A stretch of 64,000 bases of DNA from Bacteroidota bacterium (GTDB lineage Bacteria; Bacteroidota; Bacteroidia; UBA8524). Within the stretch, counting starts at the first letter, position 1, and every line of letters starts with the position of its first letter. The position numbers and the translations under genes were made by a program. Positions 35,010 through 44,764 of this stretch are shown in pieces. Location: positions 124,001 through 188,000 of the forward strand of contig WGMZ01000007.1 of NCBI GenBank assembly GCA_016124735.1. Direction: 5' to 3'. A model generated the notes under the pieces. That model had not been told where the DNA came from. It saw nothing but the letters and a program-made list of their open reading frames with translations, and searched no databases.

Positions 35010-35111
35010 CTGTACAAAGAAAAAACATTCCCACACATCGCAAAACACCGGTAGAAGACTCTTCATTTTTGCCTGATTTTCCTGATATTGCGGGGCGATA
35101 AAAAAGCAGAG

Positions 35112-36164
35112 ATGAAGAAAGCACACCTGATATCCGGCGCATGCGGTTTTGTTGGAAGAAACCTGGTGAAGCGTCTGTTGAAAGTGACCAACGATGTTTT
35201 ATTTGTGGTAGATGATTTGTCAACAGGCACGATGCCGGAAACCTGGCTCTTTGAAGAAGGACAAGACTTAGGCAATAATCTGAGAAGCTATCAAGATGGT
35301 CGTCTGCTTTTTTGGAAAGGAGATTTTCGTCGTTTTCTAACGGCAATAACCGATGATCATAATCATGTGAACAATGCATTTGGACTTGATCTTCCAAACT
35401 TTTCAGATATTTACCATTTTGCCGCCATTGTAGGGGGCAGAGCGAAGATTGATGGCGATCCAATGATGGTGGCACTTGATCTGAGCATTGATGCTGAATT
35501 CTTTTACTGGGTATGCCGCTACAAGCCCGAACGCGTTATTTACCCTAGTTCATCTGCGGCATATCCAATCGATAAACAAAGCACCGATTACGCCATTGCT
35601 TTGTCGGAAAACGAAATTCGCTTCGATGCGAACCTGGGACAACCGGATATGACCTATGGCTGGTCTAAATTGACCGGTGAATACCTGGCACAGATTGCGG
35701 CCCAATATTACAATATTTCAGTCGCCTGTATTCGTCCCTTTTCGGGTTATGGAGAAGATCAGGATCTGACCTATCCAATTCCTGCCATTGCAGCCAGAGC
35801 GGCTAAAAAAGAAGATCCATTTGAAGTATGGGGAAGTGGAAAGCAGGGACGGGATTTTGTGCATATAGATGATTGCATCGACTGCATTTTAATGGCTATT
35901 GAGAATATCAGCGATGGCACTGCAATAAATATTGGCTCGGGTAAATTAACTTCCTTCCTGGAAATCATTGAGCTGTTCACGGAATTTGCCGGCTATAAAC
36001 CACAAATAAAACCTCTGCTCGACAAGCCGGTGGGAGTACACTCGCGCTATGCCAACATGGATTATGTGAGCGAACGCTTTAATTGGAAGCCCAAAATCTC
36101 TCTGAGAGAGGGAATGCGCCGGGTGTACGATGCTGCGGTGAAACGCGTGGAAGATGGACAGTAA
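35112..36164 (+). CDS. NAD-dependent epimerase/dehydratase
   Basis: MKKAHLISGACGFVGRNLVKRLL; DMTYGWSKLTGEYLAQ (YxxxK-like); VHIDDCIDCI. Confidence 0.9.
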   Translation: MKKAHLISGACGFVGRNLVKRLLKVTNDVLFVVDDLSTGTMPETWLFEEGQDLGNNLRSYQDGRLLFWKGDFRRFLTAITDDHNHVNNAFGLDLPNFSDIYHFAAIVGGRAKIDGDPMMVALDLSIDAEFFYWVCRYKPERVIYPSSSAAYPIDKQSTDYAIALSENEIRFDANLGQPDMTYGWSKLTGEYLAQIAAQYYNISVACIRPFSGYGEDQDLTYPIPAIAARAAKKEDPFEVWGSGKQGRDFVHIDDCIDCILMAIENISDGTAINIGSGKLTSFLEIIELFTEFAGYKPQIKPLLDKPVGVHSRYANMDYVSERFNWKPKISLREGMRRVYDAAVKRVEDGQ

Positions 36165-37422
36165 AAGAAAAGTCGTTTTATTCGGTCCTGGACCTCAATT
36201 CAAAGGAGGTATTTCCAATTACAATACCTCGCTGGCAAAAGCAATGGATGCACTGGGTATCGAAGTGCATATTTTATCCTGGACCCAACAGTATCCGGCA
36301 ATTATTCCCAGAGACTTTATTGACCGAAGCAGCAAAAGCAGTCTGATTGAGGGAACCCGGATTCAGGTGCAATACCTTACCAATTACAATAATCCCATTA
36401 GTTGGGCGAAAACAATTAAGGCAATCCGGCGTATACAGCCAGAAATGGTCATTTTTCAATGGGCAATAGCATTACAGGGATTGCCAATGGGATGGATGGC
36501 GAGAAGATTAAGGAAATCCGGGATTGAAGTAATCTTCGACCTGCACCTGGTGGTTCAGAAAGAAGCCAGCTCGCTGGATAGATTTTTTACCCGCTATGGT
36601 TTGAAAACTCCCGGAACCTTTATTACCCACGCGTATAAAACGGTAGATGAATTAAAAGAAACTTTCCCGGACACCCATTTTAGCGTAAATGAAACAGGGG
36701 AGCGGGACGATAAGAACAAGACAGTCATTAAACTCTATCACCCGATCTACGATCTCTACCAACCAGACCCCACATTCGATGTGGAGGTAGAGAAACGTAA
36801 AATGGGACTTAAAGAACATGTCTTCCTGTATTTTGGATTTATTCGAAAGTACAAGGGATTACACCAGGCCCTGGAAGCTTTTGAAGCACTGAGAAAAGAA
36901 CGGGATGATGTTTCCTTTTTGGTGGTGGGGGAATCTTTTTGGAAGACCCTGGATCAGAAAAAACTGAGAACGAAAATAAAAAGTCGCCTGTTTCAAATAG
37001 CGAAGAAGCTGGTTTTGAGAAATTCGGACAACGAACAAGAATACAATGCATTGCAGGCATTGGATGAGCGGGACATTCCGGATGTGAAGGTTTATAATGA
37101 ATTCGTTCCGAATGAAGAAGTACATCGTTATTTTCAGGTATCCGACTGTATCGTTTTGTTTTATTTAACGGCTACCCCGAGCGGAGTGGAAAGTTTATCC
37201 TACAACTTCAAGCTACCCGTTCTCGCAACCCGGGTAGGACATTTTCCTGAAACAATTCAGGATGGATTTAACGGATACCTTGCCAATGACCGCGACATTG
37301 CGGATATGACAGAATGCATGCGCAGGTTTTTGAAAAATCCTATACCTTCGGAAAATGTGGCCGTCACAGCCTCCCGGATGAGTTGGGAAAATTATGCGAA
37401 AACGATTCTTCAGATTTCTTAA
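36154..37422 (+). CDS. Glycosyltransferase family 4/1
   Basis: FGPGPQFKGGISNYNTSLAKAM... FLYFGFIRKYKGLHQALEAF ... VEIHRYFQVSD-like region, GVESLSYNFKLPVLATRVGHFPETI. Confidence 0.85.
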   Translation: MDSKRKVVLFGPGPQFKGGISNYNTSLAKAMDALGIEVHILSWTQQYPAIIPRDFIDRSSKSSLIEGTRIQVQYLTNYNNPISWAKTIKAIRRIQPEMVIFQWAIALQGLPMGWMARRLRKSGIEVIFDLHLVVQKEASSLDRFFTRYGLKTPGTFITHAYKTVDELKETFPDTHFSVNETGERDDKNKTVIKLYHPIYDLYQPDPTFDVEVEKRKMGLKEHVFLYFGFIRKYKGLHQALEAFEALRKERDDVSFLVVGESFWKTLDQKKLRTKIKSRLFQIAKKLVLRNSDNEQEYNALQALDERDIPDVKVYNEFVPNEEVHRYFQVSDCIVLFYLTATPSGVESLSYNFKLPVLATRVGHFPETIQDGFNGYLANDRDIADMTECMRRFLKNPIPSENVAVTASRMSWENYAKTILQIS

Positions 37423-38113
37423 AATTGGATTAATTGTGCTACCCATTTGGGTAAATGCACAGGATAATCCCGACGACGAACGGGAAGAGGACAGAAGCAG
37501 TTTTCTTGCTTATAAGTTTGGGATCAATTTCCCGGGTAAAGCTTTCAATGAATCAAATTATTCCAGCCCTCAGGTGGCATCAGGTATTGGAATGGGATTG
37601 GAAGGACTCTGGCTTGTCCGCCGTCATTTTGGATTTAAAGTAGCCTGGCAATACCAGCAAATGAGTCGAGCCAGTATCGATCCATTTCAGGTTCCTAATT
37701 ATATAAGTGGTCAGGCACCAAAGTCTTGGAATTCGAATTTATTTCTTGGCGGACTAGGGTTTTCTAAACCTTTTGGTAATTGGGATTTAGAGGCCCACGC
37801 ATTGGCAGGTCCTGGTATAACTTCCGAATTCAGGCGTTTCTTCGATCGTTTTGACAGCAAATACAGTCAACGTTTTGTTTATTCAGGAAATGCATTATGG
37901 TATCAGGCCGGGGTATCGGCCCGTTTTGATCAAAAGCCAGGTTGGAGTGTATCTATAAACTACGATTGGAATTTCGCGCCGTTTCATCCGTATCAAAGTG
38001 TTGAAAATTATAGTGGAACTGCCGGAGGAACTCTTGTATCAAATGGTTCGAAGGCTTTGCAAATTTCCTTGTTCTCTTTTTCGGTATTATATTCCATTCC
38101 ACACTATAAATAA
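37394..38113 (+). CDS. Outer-membrane beta-barrel-like hypothetical protein
   Basis: Signal peptide, aromatic alternating strands, C-terminal strand ending FSVLYSIPHYK. Confidence 0.6.
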   Translation: MRKRFFRFLKIGLIVLPIWVNAQDNPDDEREEDRSSFLAYKFGINFPGKAFNESNYSSPQVASGIGMGLEGLWLVRRHFGFKVAWQYQQMSRASIDPFQVPNYISGQAPKSWNSNLFLGGLGFSKPFGNWDLEAHALAGPGITSEFRRFFDRFDSKYSQRFVYSGNALWYQAGVSARFDQKPGWSVSINYDWNFAPFHPYQSVENYSGTAGGTLVSNGSKALQISLFSFSVLYSIPHYK

Positions 38114-38115
38114 AA

Positions 38116-38145
38116 AAAGCCGCTCCTTACGAAGCGGCTTTCCTT
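38116..38145. terminator. Bidirectional-type hairpin terminator
   Basis: AAAGCCGCT-ccttacga-AGCGGCTTT. Confidence 0.8.
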
Positions 38146-38162
38146 TGGTTACAGGGTTTGTG

Positions 38163-40286
38163 TTATTGCTGTTGAATCAACATGAGCTTGCGGGTATATG
38201 ATTGTCCGTTGGCTGACAAGCGAACGAAGTATATACCATTGCTCAGATTGCTTTCAGGAATGAATTGAAATTCACGGTCGCCGCTGGCAGATACACCATT
38301 GTGCAATACTTTTACGGTTCTTCCATACATATCCAAAACTTCCAGAGTTACGTTTTGCCCTTGTGGCATATTCACACGGATATTCGTGGTACCCGCACTT
38401 GGGTTAGGATAAACGGTGAAGTTATTTTCTTGCGTGAAATCAGCAAGTCCGGTGCTGAATCCAATATTTATATTGTCAACAAAGAAGTTATGTCCGCCGT
38501 TCGAGCTATATCTGAAACGTACTTTCACATTTTCATAACTGCTTAATCCGGTAATAGGCATGTCCACTTTCTTCCACTGACTTGCCCCCGAAGGAATGAA
38601 ATTGACTGAAATCATAGGAGCGCCACCCGTAGTAGAAAGGCTGCCTGCTGGTACAATTCCGATTCGCTTCCAGGTACGACCACAGTCGGTTGAAGCTTGC
38701 ACTTCAAAGGCATCAGCTGTTGTGTTAACTCCAACCCGACGTTGAGTTCCGGCATAATAGAAAGACAAAACCGGGTTGCTTACGGCCGACAGGTTAACAC
38801 TCGGCGATTCCAGATAAAATTTAGCACCATTTTCAATACCTGTATTGTAAATATAGCAGGCATGCGTTCCACCAATACTTCCTTCTCCTGTAGCGATGCG
38901 CTCAAAATTAACAGAGCTCGTGCTATACGTGGTCCAGTCGTTCACTGGGAAGGTCTCGAATTCAAAGCCTTCGGTCAATCCGGCTCCGTAGTCACTGTTT
39001 TTATTGATAACCTGGATGTATTTCTCAATGACAAAGGTATCCGAACCATTATTATTGTAAGCAATCAGTTTTGCTTTGTACCATCCCGGGGTGTTGTAGC
39101 AAACAGTTACGGTAGGTGTTTTATCAGTAGAAGTAGCGGGTGTACCTCCCTCAAATTCCCATTGATAAGAAATACCATTGGTTACTGCATTATAGGTGTT
39201 GTTTGTGAACTGGATGCATCCACTTTCACAGACGCTGGTAGTGGTGGCATAAAAAGAAGCCTGCGGTGCGCATGCCCTGGTCGCTACGTAAGGGTCGGCA
39301 GTGCCGGTTGCCACAAGGTTGGATGGTTGCCACAATCTCTTTCTCCAGTTGAGTAAAGAACCGAACATTCTGGCTTTCTGTCCGATAGTAAAGAGGCCCA
39401 TGCAGTTACCGTTGGTATAATCCATGTAATTTTCAATCATGTCCGGAAGATCCGGATCATCATTGTGACAGGAATTAATTCCGATATGACATCCAAAATT
39501 AGGGGCTTCTACCGGAGGGGTATCATCCACCTGATCTCCACCAAGACAGCTGTCCTGAAAGGTATGCAGAAGTCCGAGCCAGTGACCGCACTCGTGCACC
39601 AGTGTGGAACCATCGTTACCATTTCCGGTTGCAGTTCCAATACTTCCAATATAATCGTGACGCATTACCACACCATCGGTTTGAGCTCCTCCCACCCAGG
39701 GGAATTGAGCATAACCCAGCACAGTACCACCACCTTCGTATGAAATGTTGATGTTTTTTACCACCCAAACATTGAAATACTTATCCGTTGGCCAGGCACT
39801 CTTGTATTTGATATGGTCGGTGGCATTCTCGGTTTCAGGATTGTAAACACGAACAATTCCATCGGTACAATTTCCTTCCGGATCGATGGTTGCCAATCGA
39901 AATTCAATTTCACAATCGGCACCTATACCCCAGAACATGCGGCGAACCTTCTCGAATTTAATACCGTTGTACGCACGGTTCATGGTGTCGAGCTGATTTA
40001 AAATTTGTGCACGGCTAATGTTTTCAGATCCACCAGTATGGTAAACGTGAAACACGACCGGAATAATGAATTTTTGAGGGGCTTTGTGCTGCTCGGCTTT
40101 AAATACCGGTAAATATTCCTGGTATTCGACTTCAAATTCAGCCGCCCGCTGCAAAATGGTCGGGTCGTTTTTAATAAGCTCCTGGTAGTACGCATCCGAA
40201 CCACACTTAGGTTGGTTCTGCGAATCCTGACCGAAGGCCAGTGATGCCGTTAAGAGGCATCCTAAGAGGTAAACTTTTCTCTTCAT
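38163..40286 (-). CDS. M43-type zinc metalloprotease with PKD domain and T9SS type A sorting domain
   Basis: LVHECGHWLGLLHTF (HExxHxxGxxH); PKD YQWEFEGGTPATS; C-term FTVYPNPSAGTTNIRV...SNGIYFVRLSANGQSYTRKLMLIQ. Confidence 0.92.
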   Translation of the reverse strand: MKRKVYLLGCLLTASLAFGQDSQNQPKCGSDAYYQELIKNDPTILQRAAEFEVEYQEYLPVFKAEQHKAPQKFIIPVVFHVYHTGGSENISRAQILNQLDTMNRAYNGIKFEKVRRMFWGIGADCEIEFRLATIDPEGNCTDGIVRVYNPETENATDHIKYKSAWPTDKYFNVWVVKNINISYEGGGTVLGYAQFPWVGGAQTDGVVMRHDYIGSIGTATGNGNDGSTLVHECGHWLGLLHTFQDSCLGGDQVDDTPPVEAPNFGCHIGINSCHNDDPDLPDMIENYMDYTNGNCMGLFTIGQKARMFGSLLNWRKRLWQPSNLVATGTADPYVATRACAPQASFYATTTSVCESGCIQFTNNTYNAVTNGISYQWEFEGGTPATSTDKTPTVTVCYNTPGWYKAKLIAYNNNGSDTFVIEKYIQVINKNSDYGAGLTEGFEFETFPVNDWTTYSTSSVNFERIATGEGSIGGTHACYIYNTGIENGAKFYLESPSVNLSAVSNPVLSFYYAGTQRRVGVNTTADAFEVQASTDCGRTWKRIGIVPAGSLSTTGGAPMISVNFIPSGASQWKKVDMPITGLSSYENVKVRFRYSSNGGHNFFVDNINIGFSTGLADFTQENNFTVYPNPSAGTTNIRVNMPQGQNVTLEVLDMYGRTVKVLHNGVSASGDREFQFIPESNLSNGIYFVRLSANGQSYTRKLMLIQQQ

Positions 40287-40482
40287 ACTGTGGTACTTGC
40301 GATTCGTAAAGTATTTTTCCATTTGAAACTTCAAGTTTAACGGTTTTTCACCAATTGTTAACTATTTCTTCACCCCCAAAAACTGAGGAATGTTTGTTTT
40401 TAAAGACAGAGCTATAACGTCAACTGTGGTGCTGGGGTTTAAACTCTTAGTATAAAAAATTTAAACCATTGAAAAACAACTC

Positions 40483-40953
40483 TTAAGATTCAACTATTAT
40501 TTGGATTATTTGATTGAGTGCCGGACATATCGCCGAATTGGGTTCAATTAAATCGAGCACGGCATGCATGTTCTTGCGCCTGGAATGTGGATAATCGCGG
40601 CAGGCCTCCGGGCGTGATGCGTAAATTTTACAGCGATTGTCTTCTTGTAACATCGGACAAGGCGTCGATTTGAAGACGAAATCACCGTCTTCATCCATAG
40701 TTAAATAAGTAGTGATTAAAACACTTCTTGAAATATTTAAAGCCCGGGCCATCCCATCCATGTCTTCTTGTTCAATTATCGGGGATGCTGTTTTGCAGCA
40801 ATTGGCGCAGCTCAGGCAATCAAATTCGGAGAAAATTGCGTCATGCGCCTTTTCAAAAGCGGTGTCTAACTTCTCGCCTGGAAGAGATTCCAGATAGGGA
40901 AGGGCATCCAGACTTTTCTGACGTTCTTCTGCAGGGATGGGGAACTTTTTCAT
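40483..40953 (-). CDS. YkgJ family cysteine cluster protein
   Basis: DCLSCANCCKTASPIIEQEDM ... TPCPMLQEDNRCKIYASRPEACRDYPH. Confidence 0.88.
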   Translation of the reverse strand: MKKFPIPAEERQKSLDALPYLESLPGEKLDTAFEKAHDAIFSEFDCLSCANCCKTASPIIEQEDMDGMARALNISRSVLITTYLTMDEDGDFVFKSTPCPMLQEDNRCKIYASRPEACRDYPHSRRKNMHAVLDLIEPNSAICPALNQIIQIIVES

Positions 40954-40954
40954 C

Positions 40955-42265
40955 CTACCAGCTTTGGATTTCCCCATTTTCCAACATTCGAAGTACTTCT
41001 GATGGGCGGACTCCTTTTTTTACCAGCTTGTTTTTTTTGCCCAGTAAGAAGCCAAAGGGAACCTGTTCTATCTGGTAACGCTGAATCAATGTTTTGGTTG
41101 CTACCCCACATACATAATAAACGTGATTCACCTCCACATACGAATGCATGGTTTTGGGGTTATCTCCATAATTCATGGCTATAATCTTGATCATCGGACA
41201 GAATTTTTCCTGAATCATCCTTAATGCAGCGGTATCTTCTTCAAAGCCTTCAGCCTCCCGGTTCCAGAAATAAACATATACAGGTTTATTCTGGTACCAC
41301 CGTAATTTTTGCTTATTGCCATTGGCATCCGTGAATTTGATATTGGGAACCCGCCAGCCTTCCAGCAGTTGCCTGTTGGCCTGTTTTGCCGGGTCGTATT
41401 TGAATTGAATTTCTTCTCCGAAAGAATCAATTCGAATCACTTCGTAGCTTTTGAAATTTCTTTCGAAATAGGTGATGCTCTTCTTTTTATTGATTGGAAA
41501 AGCGTAATCTGTGCTGATTACCTCATCTTTATACGCACTGAGCAGAATACGGTCAATACCCGGGTCATTGTAAAGTCCGTTGTAGTTTACATCTTCCAGG
41601 GCCAGAGTAAAAGAGTCCCCGTTAACCACACAATTGACTTTACGAATATTGAAACGTTGCTCGTGGAAACTGTATGTCGTGCCAACAAATTTCTTTGTGC
41701 CTGAAAAGCGATTGAAGAGCTGATCGGCCATGCGCTTGAATTGAAAGTCTTTTAAAAAGTCAAACCGGCTTAACCGGAAGACTACCTTTTGTTTCGGATT
41801 GTCCGGATTTTTAATGGCGATATCCAGATACTGTAAATTAAGATAAAAGGTATCGGGTCTGCCATCATCTGTGAAGTCGAAGTTATTGTTGTGGTCCACA
41901 TATAGGATGGCAGGTAAAGATCTGCGGCTATAGTTTGCAACCAATACAGCAGTATACCCATTCAAAGCTTTCTTACTCACTTTCGAATACAGAAAAGTAT
42001 AACCTGTATCGTTAATGGACTCAAATTTTGGAAGCTTTACCGGAAATTTGGGTAAAGGTCCTTTTGGTTCCACACCAAAACCCTGATACGATTCAATGCT
42101 GTCGCCCTGAATCTTGAAAACAGGAGCAATCAGTTTGGATGTATTGAAGAATCTGTCCATTCCGAATTGCTGAATGGGAAAGGTGTATACCTTTTGGGCT
42201 TCAGTGTGTTGTGCGCAGAGAAAGCATAGAAGGATAAGTAATTTTGTCCGGATTTGATACGCCAC
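40955..42265 (-). CDS. Exported protein with C-terminal thioredoxin-like domain
   Basis: Signal peptide; C-term KPVYVYFWNREAEGFEEDTAALRMIQEKFCPMIKIIAMNYGD...VPFGFLLGKKNKLVKKGVRPSEVLRML. Confidence 0.65.
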   Translation of the reverse strand: MAYQIRTKLLILLCFLCAQHTEAQKVYTFPIQQFGMDRFFNTSKLIAPVFKIQGDSIESYQGFGVEPKGPLPKFPVKLPKFESINDTGYTFLYSKVSKKALNGYTAVLVANYSRRSLPAILYVDHNNNFDFTDDGRPDTFYLNLQYLDIAIKNPDNPKQKVVFRLSRFDFLKDFQFKRMADQLFNRFSGTKKFVGTTYSFHEQRFNIRKVNCVVNGDSFTLALEDVNYNGLYNDPGIDRILLSAYKDEVISTDYAFPINKKKSITYFERNFKSYEVIRIDSFGEEIQFKYDPAKQANRQLLEGWRVPNIKFTDANGNKQKLRWYQNKPVYVYFWNREAEGFEEDTAALRMIQEKFCPMIKIIAMNYGDNPKTMHSYVEVNHVYYVCGVATKTLIQRYQIEQVPFGFLLGKKNKLVKKGVRPSEVLRMLENGEIQSW

Positions 42266-42268
42266 TTT

Positions 42269-42439
42269 TTATTTAAAATAAATGCGGTAGATCAGAATGC
42301 ACATGGCAATCAGGAAGATGAGGATTGAGAGCTTGTTGATTCCGTGCATCATCTTTAAATAAATGCTCTTGGGCCCATCTTCGGGGTCCGGCTGTTTCTT
42401 CCAGAACAAGATATACGAAAGTATTTTTTTCCAAATCAT
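42269..42439 (-). CDS. DUF6728-like small membrane protein (56 aa), not in the ORF track
   Basis: Manual translation MIWKKILSYILFWKKQPDPEDGPKSIYLKMMHGINKLSILIFLIAMCILIYRIYFK*; one TM helix; exact -7 box 13 nt upstream. Confidence 0.82.
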   Translation of the reverse strand: MIWKKILSYILFWKKQPDPEDGPKSIYLKMMHGINKLSILIFLIAMCILIYRIYFK

Positions 42440-42452
42440 AAGTTTCGTCTGA

Positions 42453-42460
42453 CAAATTTA
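42453..42460 (-). promoter_or_regulatory. Bacteroidota -7 box (TAAATTTG)
   Basis: Exact TAnnTTTG on minus strand, upstream of ATG 42439. Confidence 0.6.
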
Positions 42461-42525
42461 ACATTTGACTGCTTTTATTTGGTATTTCCTTTAATTGAAG
42501 AAAATTTGAAGTAAGCAATTTGTTC

Positions 42526-44664
42526 ATGAAAACACTGAGAATAATTTACCGCATCACTTACATTGCGGCATTGGCACTGCTTTTACCGGCATGTGGACCA
42601 GAAAAGAAGAAAATGGAGAAAATGAATTATCCTGAAACCCGAAGGGGCGATCAGGTCGATGTCTATTACAACGACAGCGTAGCCGACCCTTACCGTTGGT
42701 TAGAAGACGACAGAAGCGAGGAAACAGCCGATTGGGTGAAGCGCGAAAATCAGTTTACCAATGCCTATCTCAAACAAATTCCTTACCGCGACAGCCTGAG
42801 AAAAAGGCTGGAGGAATTGTATAATTACGAGCGGGTAGGTGCACCCTTTCATGAAGGTGATAATTACTACTATTTCAGAAACGACGGACTTCAAAACCAG
42901 TCGGTCATGTACCGGGTAAACCCGGACGGAGATGACGAAGTGTTCTTTGACCCTAATAAATTAAGCGATGATGGAACAGTGGCCTTGTCAGGATTTGAAT
43001 TTAGTGAGGATGGTTCTCTGATGGCCTATAGCATTAGCAGAGGGGGTGCCGATTGGCAGGAAATCTATGTGATGCGGGTGGCAGACAAGAGTCTTTTAGA
43101 TGATAAAGTGATGGATGTCAAATTCAGTGGCACAGAATGGCTGGGCAATGAGGGATTTTTCTATTCTACTTACAAAGATCAATCGGGAAGCAAACTGTCA
43201 TCTAAAACTGAAAATCACAAGGTGTTTTACCATAAAGTAGGCACATCATCTTCTGATGATCTTTTGGTTTTTGGAGATGATGCAGATCCAAAAAGATACG
43301 TGGGGGTTCAGGTCACAAAAAACAAGAGATATTTAGTCGTTCAGGCAGCCATGAGCACCAGTGGCAATCAATTGTATCTGATTGACCTGAGTAAGAAAGG
43401 CTACAACCCATTTCCGGTGGTTTCTACTTTCGATAACGACATTGAATACATCACCAGCAAGGAGGATAAAATATTTCTTTTAACGAATCGGAATGCATCC
43501 AACAGAAAACTGGTGGTAATGGATGCGAGCAATCCGATGCCGGAAAATTGGAAGGATATTATTCCCGAAACAGAGAATGTACTGTCTGTAAGCAAAGGAG
43601 CAGGCTACCTTTTTGCGGAATACCAAAAAGATGTGCTCAGTCAGGTGATTCAATACAATTATAACGGAGTGCCGGTTCGAGAGATACAACTACCGGGTCA
43701 GGGCACAGTAGGGGGCTTCGGCGGCAAGTCGAACGATGAGGTGATTTACTACACATTTACCAACTACGTGTATCCAAGCACGGTATTCTCTTATGACCCG
43801 AAAACGGGTAAATCGGAATTGTTCAGACAGCCTAAAATCGACTTTAACCCTACTGAATATGAATCGAGACAAGTCTTTTTTCAATCCGGCGATGGTACCC
43901 TGATTCCGATGATGATAACGCATAAGAAAGGCCTGGAATTGAACGGAAAAAACCCAACCATGCTTTATGGCTACGGCGGTTTCAATATCAGCTTGCAGCC
44001 CAACTTCAATACCTCGGTTTTGGTACTTCTTGAACAGGGAGGAGTGTATGCAGTGGCGAACCTGAGAGGAGGAGGAGAATATGGTGAGGAATGGCACAAT
44101 GCAGGAACGAAATTGCACAAGCAAAATGTGTTCAATGATTTTATTGCGGCAGCCGAATTCCTGATCAAGGAAAAGTATTGTACTTCAGATTACCTGGCTA
44201 TTTCGGGTGGTTCGAATGGAGGCTTGCTGGTAGGTGCTACCCTGACCCAGCGCCCTGATTTAATGAAAGTGGCATTCCCGGCAGTCGGTGTTTTGGATAT
44301 GTTGCGTTACAATAAATTCACGGCAGGAGCGGGCTGGGCCAGCGATTATGGAACAGCAGAAGACAGCCCGGAAATGTTCAAATACCTCTACAAATACAGC
44401 CCCTTACACAATGTGAAAGACGGCACGGTTTATCCGGCAACCATGATAACAACCGGTGATCACGACGACCGTGTGGTTCCGGCCCATAGTTTTAAGTTTG
44501 CCGCAACCCTGCAAAGGGCTCAGGCCGGAGCGGCACCAATTCTTATTCGAATTGACGTCAATGCCGGACATGGAGCGGGTAAGCCGACTTCTAAAATACT
44601 GGATGAGCAAGCGGACAAATGGGCTTTTATGTTCTGGAACATGGGGTATGAGAAATTAAAATAG
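42526..44664 (+). CDS. Prolyl oligopeptidase family (S9A) lipoprotein
   Basis: LLLPACG lipobox; NYPETRRGDQVDVYYNDSVADPYRWLEDD; ISGGSNGGLLVGA; DHDDRVVPAHSFK; VNAGHGAGKPTSK. Confidence 0.95.
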   Translation: MKTLRIIYRITYIAALALLLPACGPEKKKMEKMNYPETRRGDQVDVYYNDSVADPYRWLEDDRSEETADWVKRENQFTNAYLKQIPYRDSLRKRLEELYNYERVGAPFHEGDNYYYFRNDGLQNQSVMYRVNPDGDDEVFFDPNKLSDDGTVALSGFEFSEDGSLMAYSISRGGADWQEIYVMRVADKSLLDDKVMDVKFSGTEWLGNEGFFYSTYKDQSGSKLSSKTENHKVFYHKVGTSSSDDLLVFGDDADPKRYVGVQVTKNKRYLVVQAAMSTSGNQLYLIDLSKKGYNPFPVVSTFDNDIEYITSKEDKIFLLTNRNASNRKLVVMDASNPMPENWKDIIPETENVLSVSKGAGYLFAEYQKDVLSQVIQYNYNGVPVREIQLPGQGTVGGFGGKSNDEVIYYTFTNYVYPSTVFSYDPKTGKSELFRQPKIDFNPTEYESRQVFFQSGDGTLIPMMITHKKGLELNGKNPTMLYGYGGFNISLQPNFNTSVLVLLEQGGVYAVANLRGGGEYGEEWHNAGTKLHKQNVFNDFIAAAEFLIKEKYCTSDYLAISGGSNGGLLVGATLTQRPDLMKVAFPAVGVLDMLRYNKFTAGAGWASDYGTAEDSPEMFKYLYKYSPLHNVKDGTVYPATMITTGDHDDRVVPAHSFKFAATLQRAQAGAAPILIRIDVNAGHGAGKPTSKILDEQADKWAFMFWNMGYEKLK

Positions 44665-44683
44665 GAAGATATTACTCTAAAAG

Positions 44684-44710
44684 AAAGCGGCGATAAGCCG
44701 CTTTTTTTGT
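44684..44710 (+). terminator. Rho-independent terminator
   Basis: AAAGCGGC-gataa-GCCGCTTTTTTTG. Confidence 0.85.
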
Positions 44711-44764
44711 TATTTAGTAGATTCAATTACCCATAATTTAGTACCATTACTTCAACAAGAGCAC

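Noticed and set aside
34516-35076. 186-aa plus-strand ORF
   Set aside because: Antisense to the SLC13 transporter; low-complexity composition typical of reverse-complement hydrophobic genes.
35112-37422. Epimerase + glycosyltransferase as a full polysaccharide biosynthesis locus
   Set aside because: Only two sugar genes plus an OMP-like gene, and the O-antigen ligase/GT2 pair is 4 kb away on the other strand; too few genes to call a locus.
38697-39356. 219-aa plus-strand ORF
   Set aside because: Fully antisense to the well-supported M43 metalloprotease; no domain.
42273-42527. 84-aa minus-strand ORF in the track
   Set aside because: Wrong frame; the 56-aa DUF6728-like reading at 42269-42439 has the TM helix, family-like sequence and promoter box.
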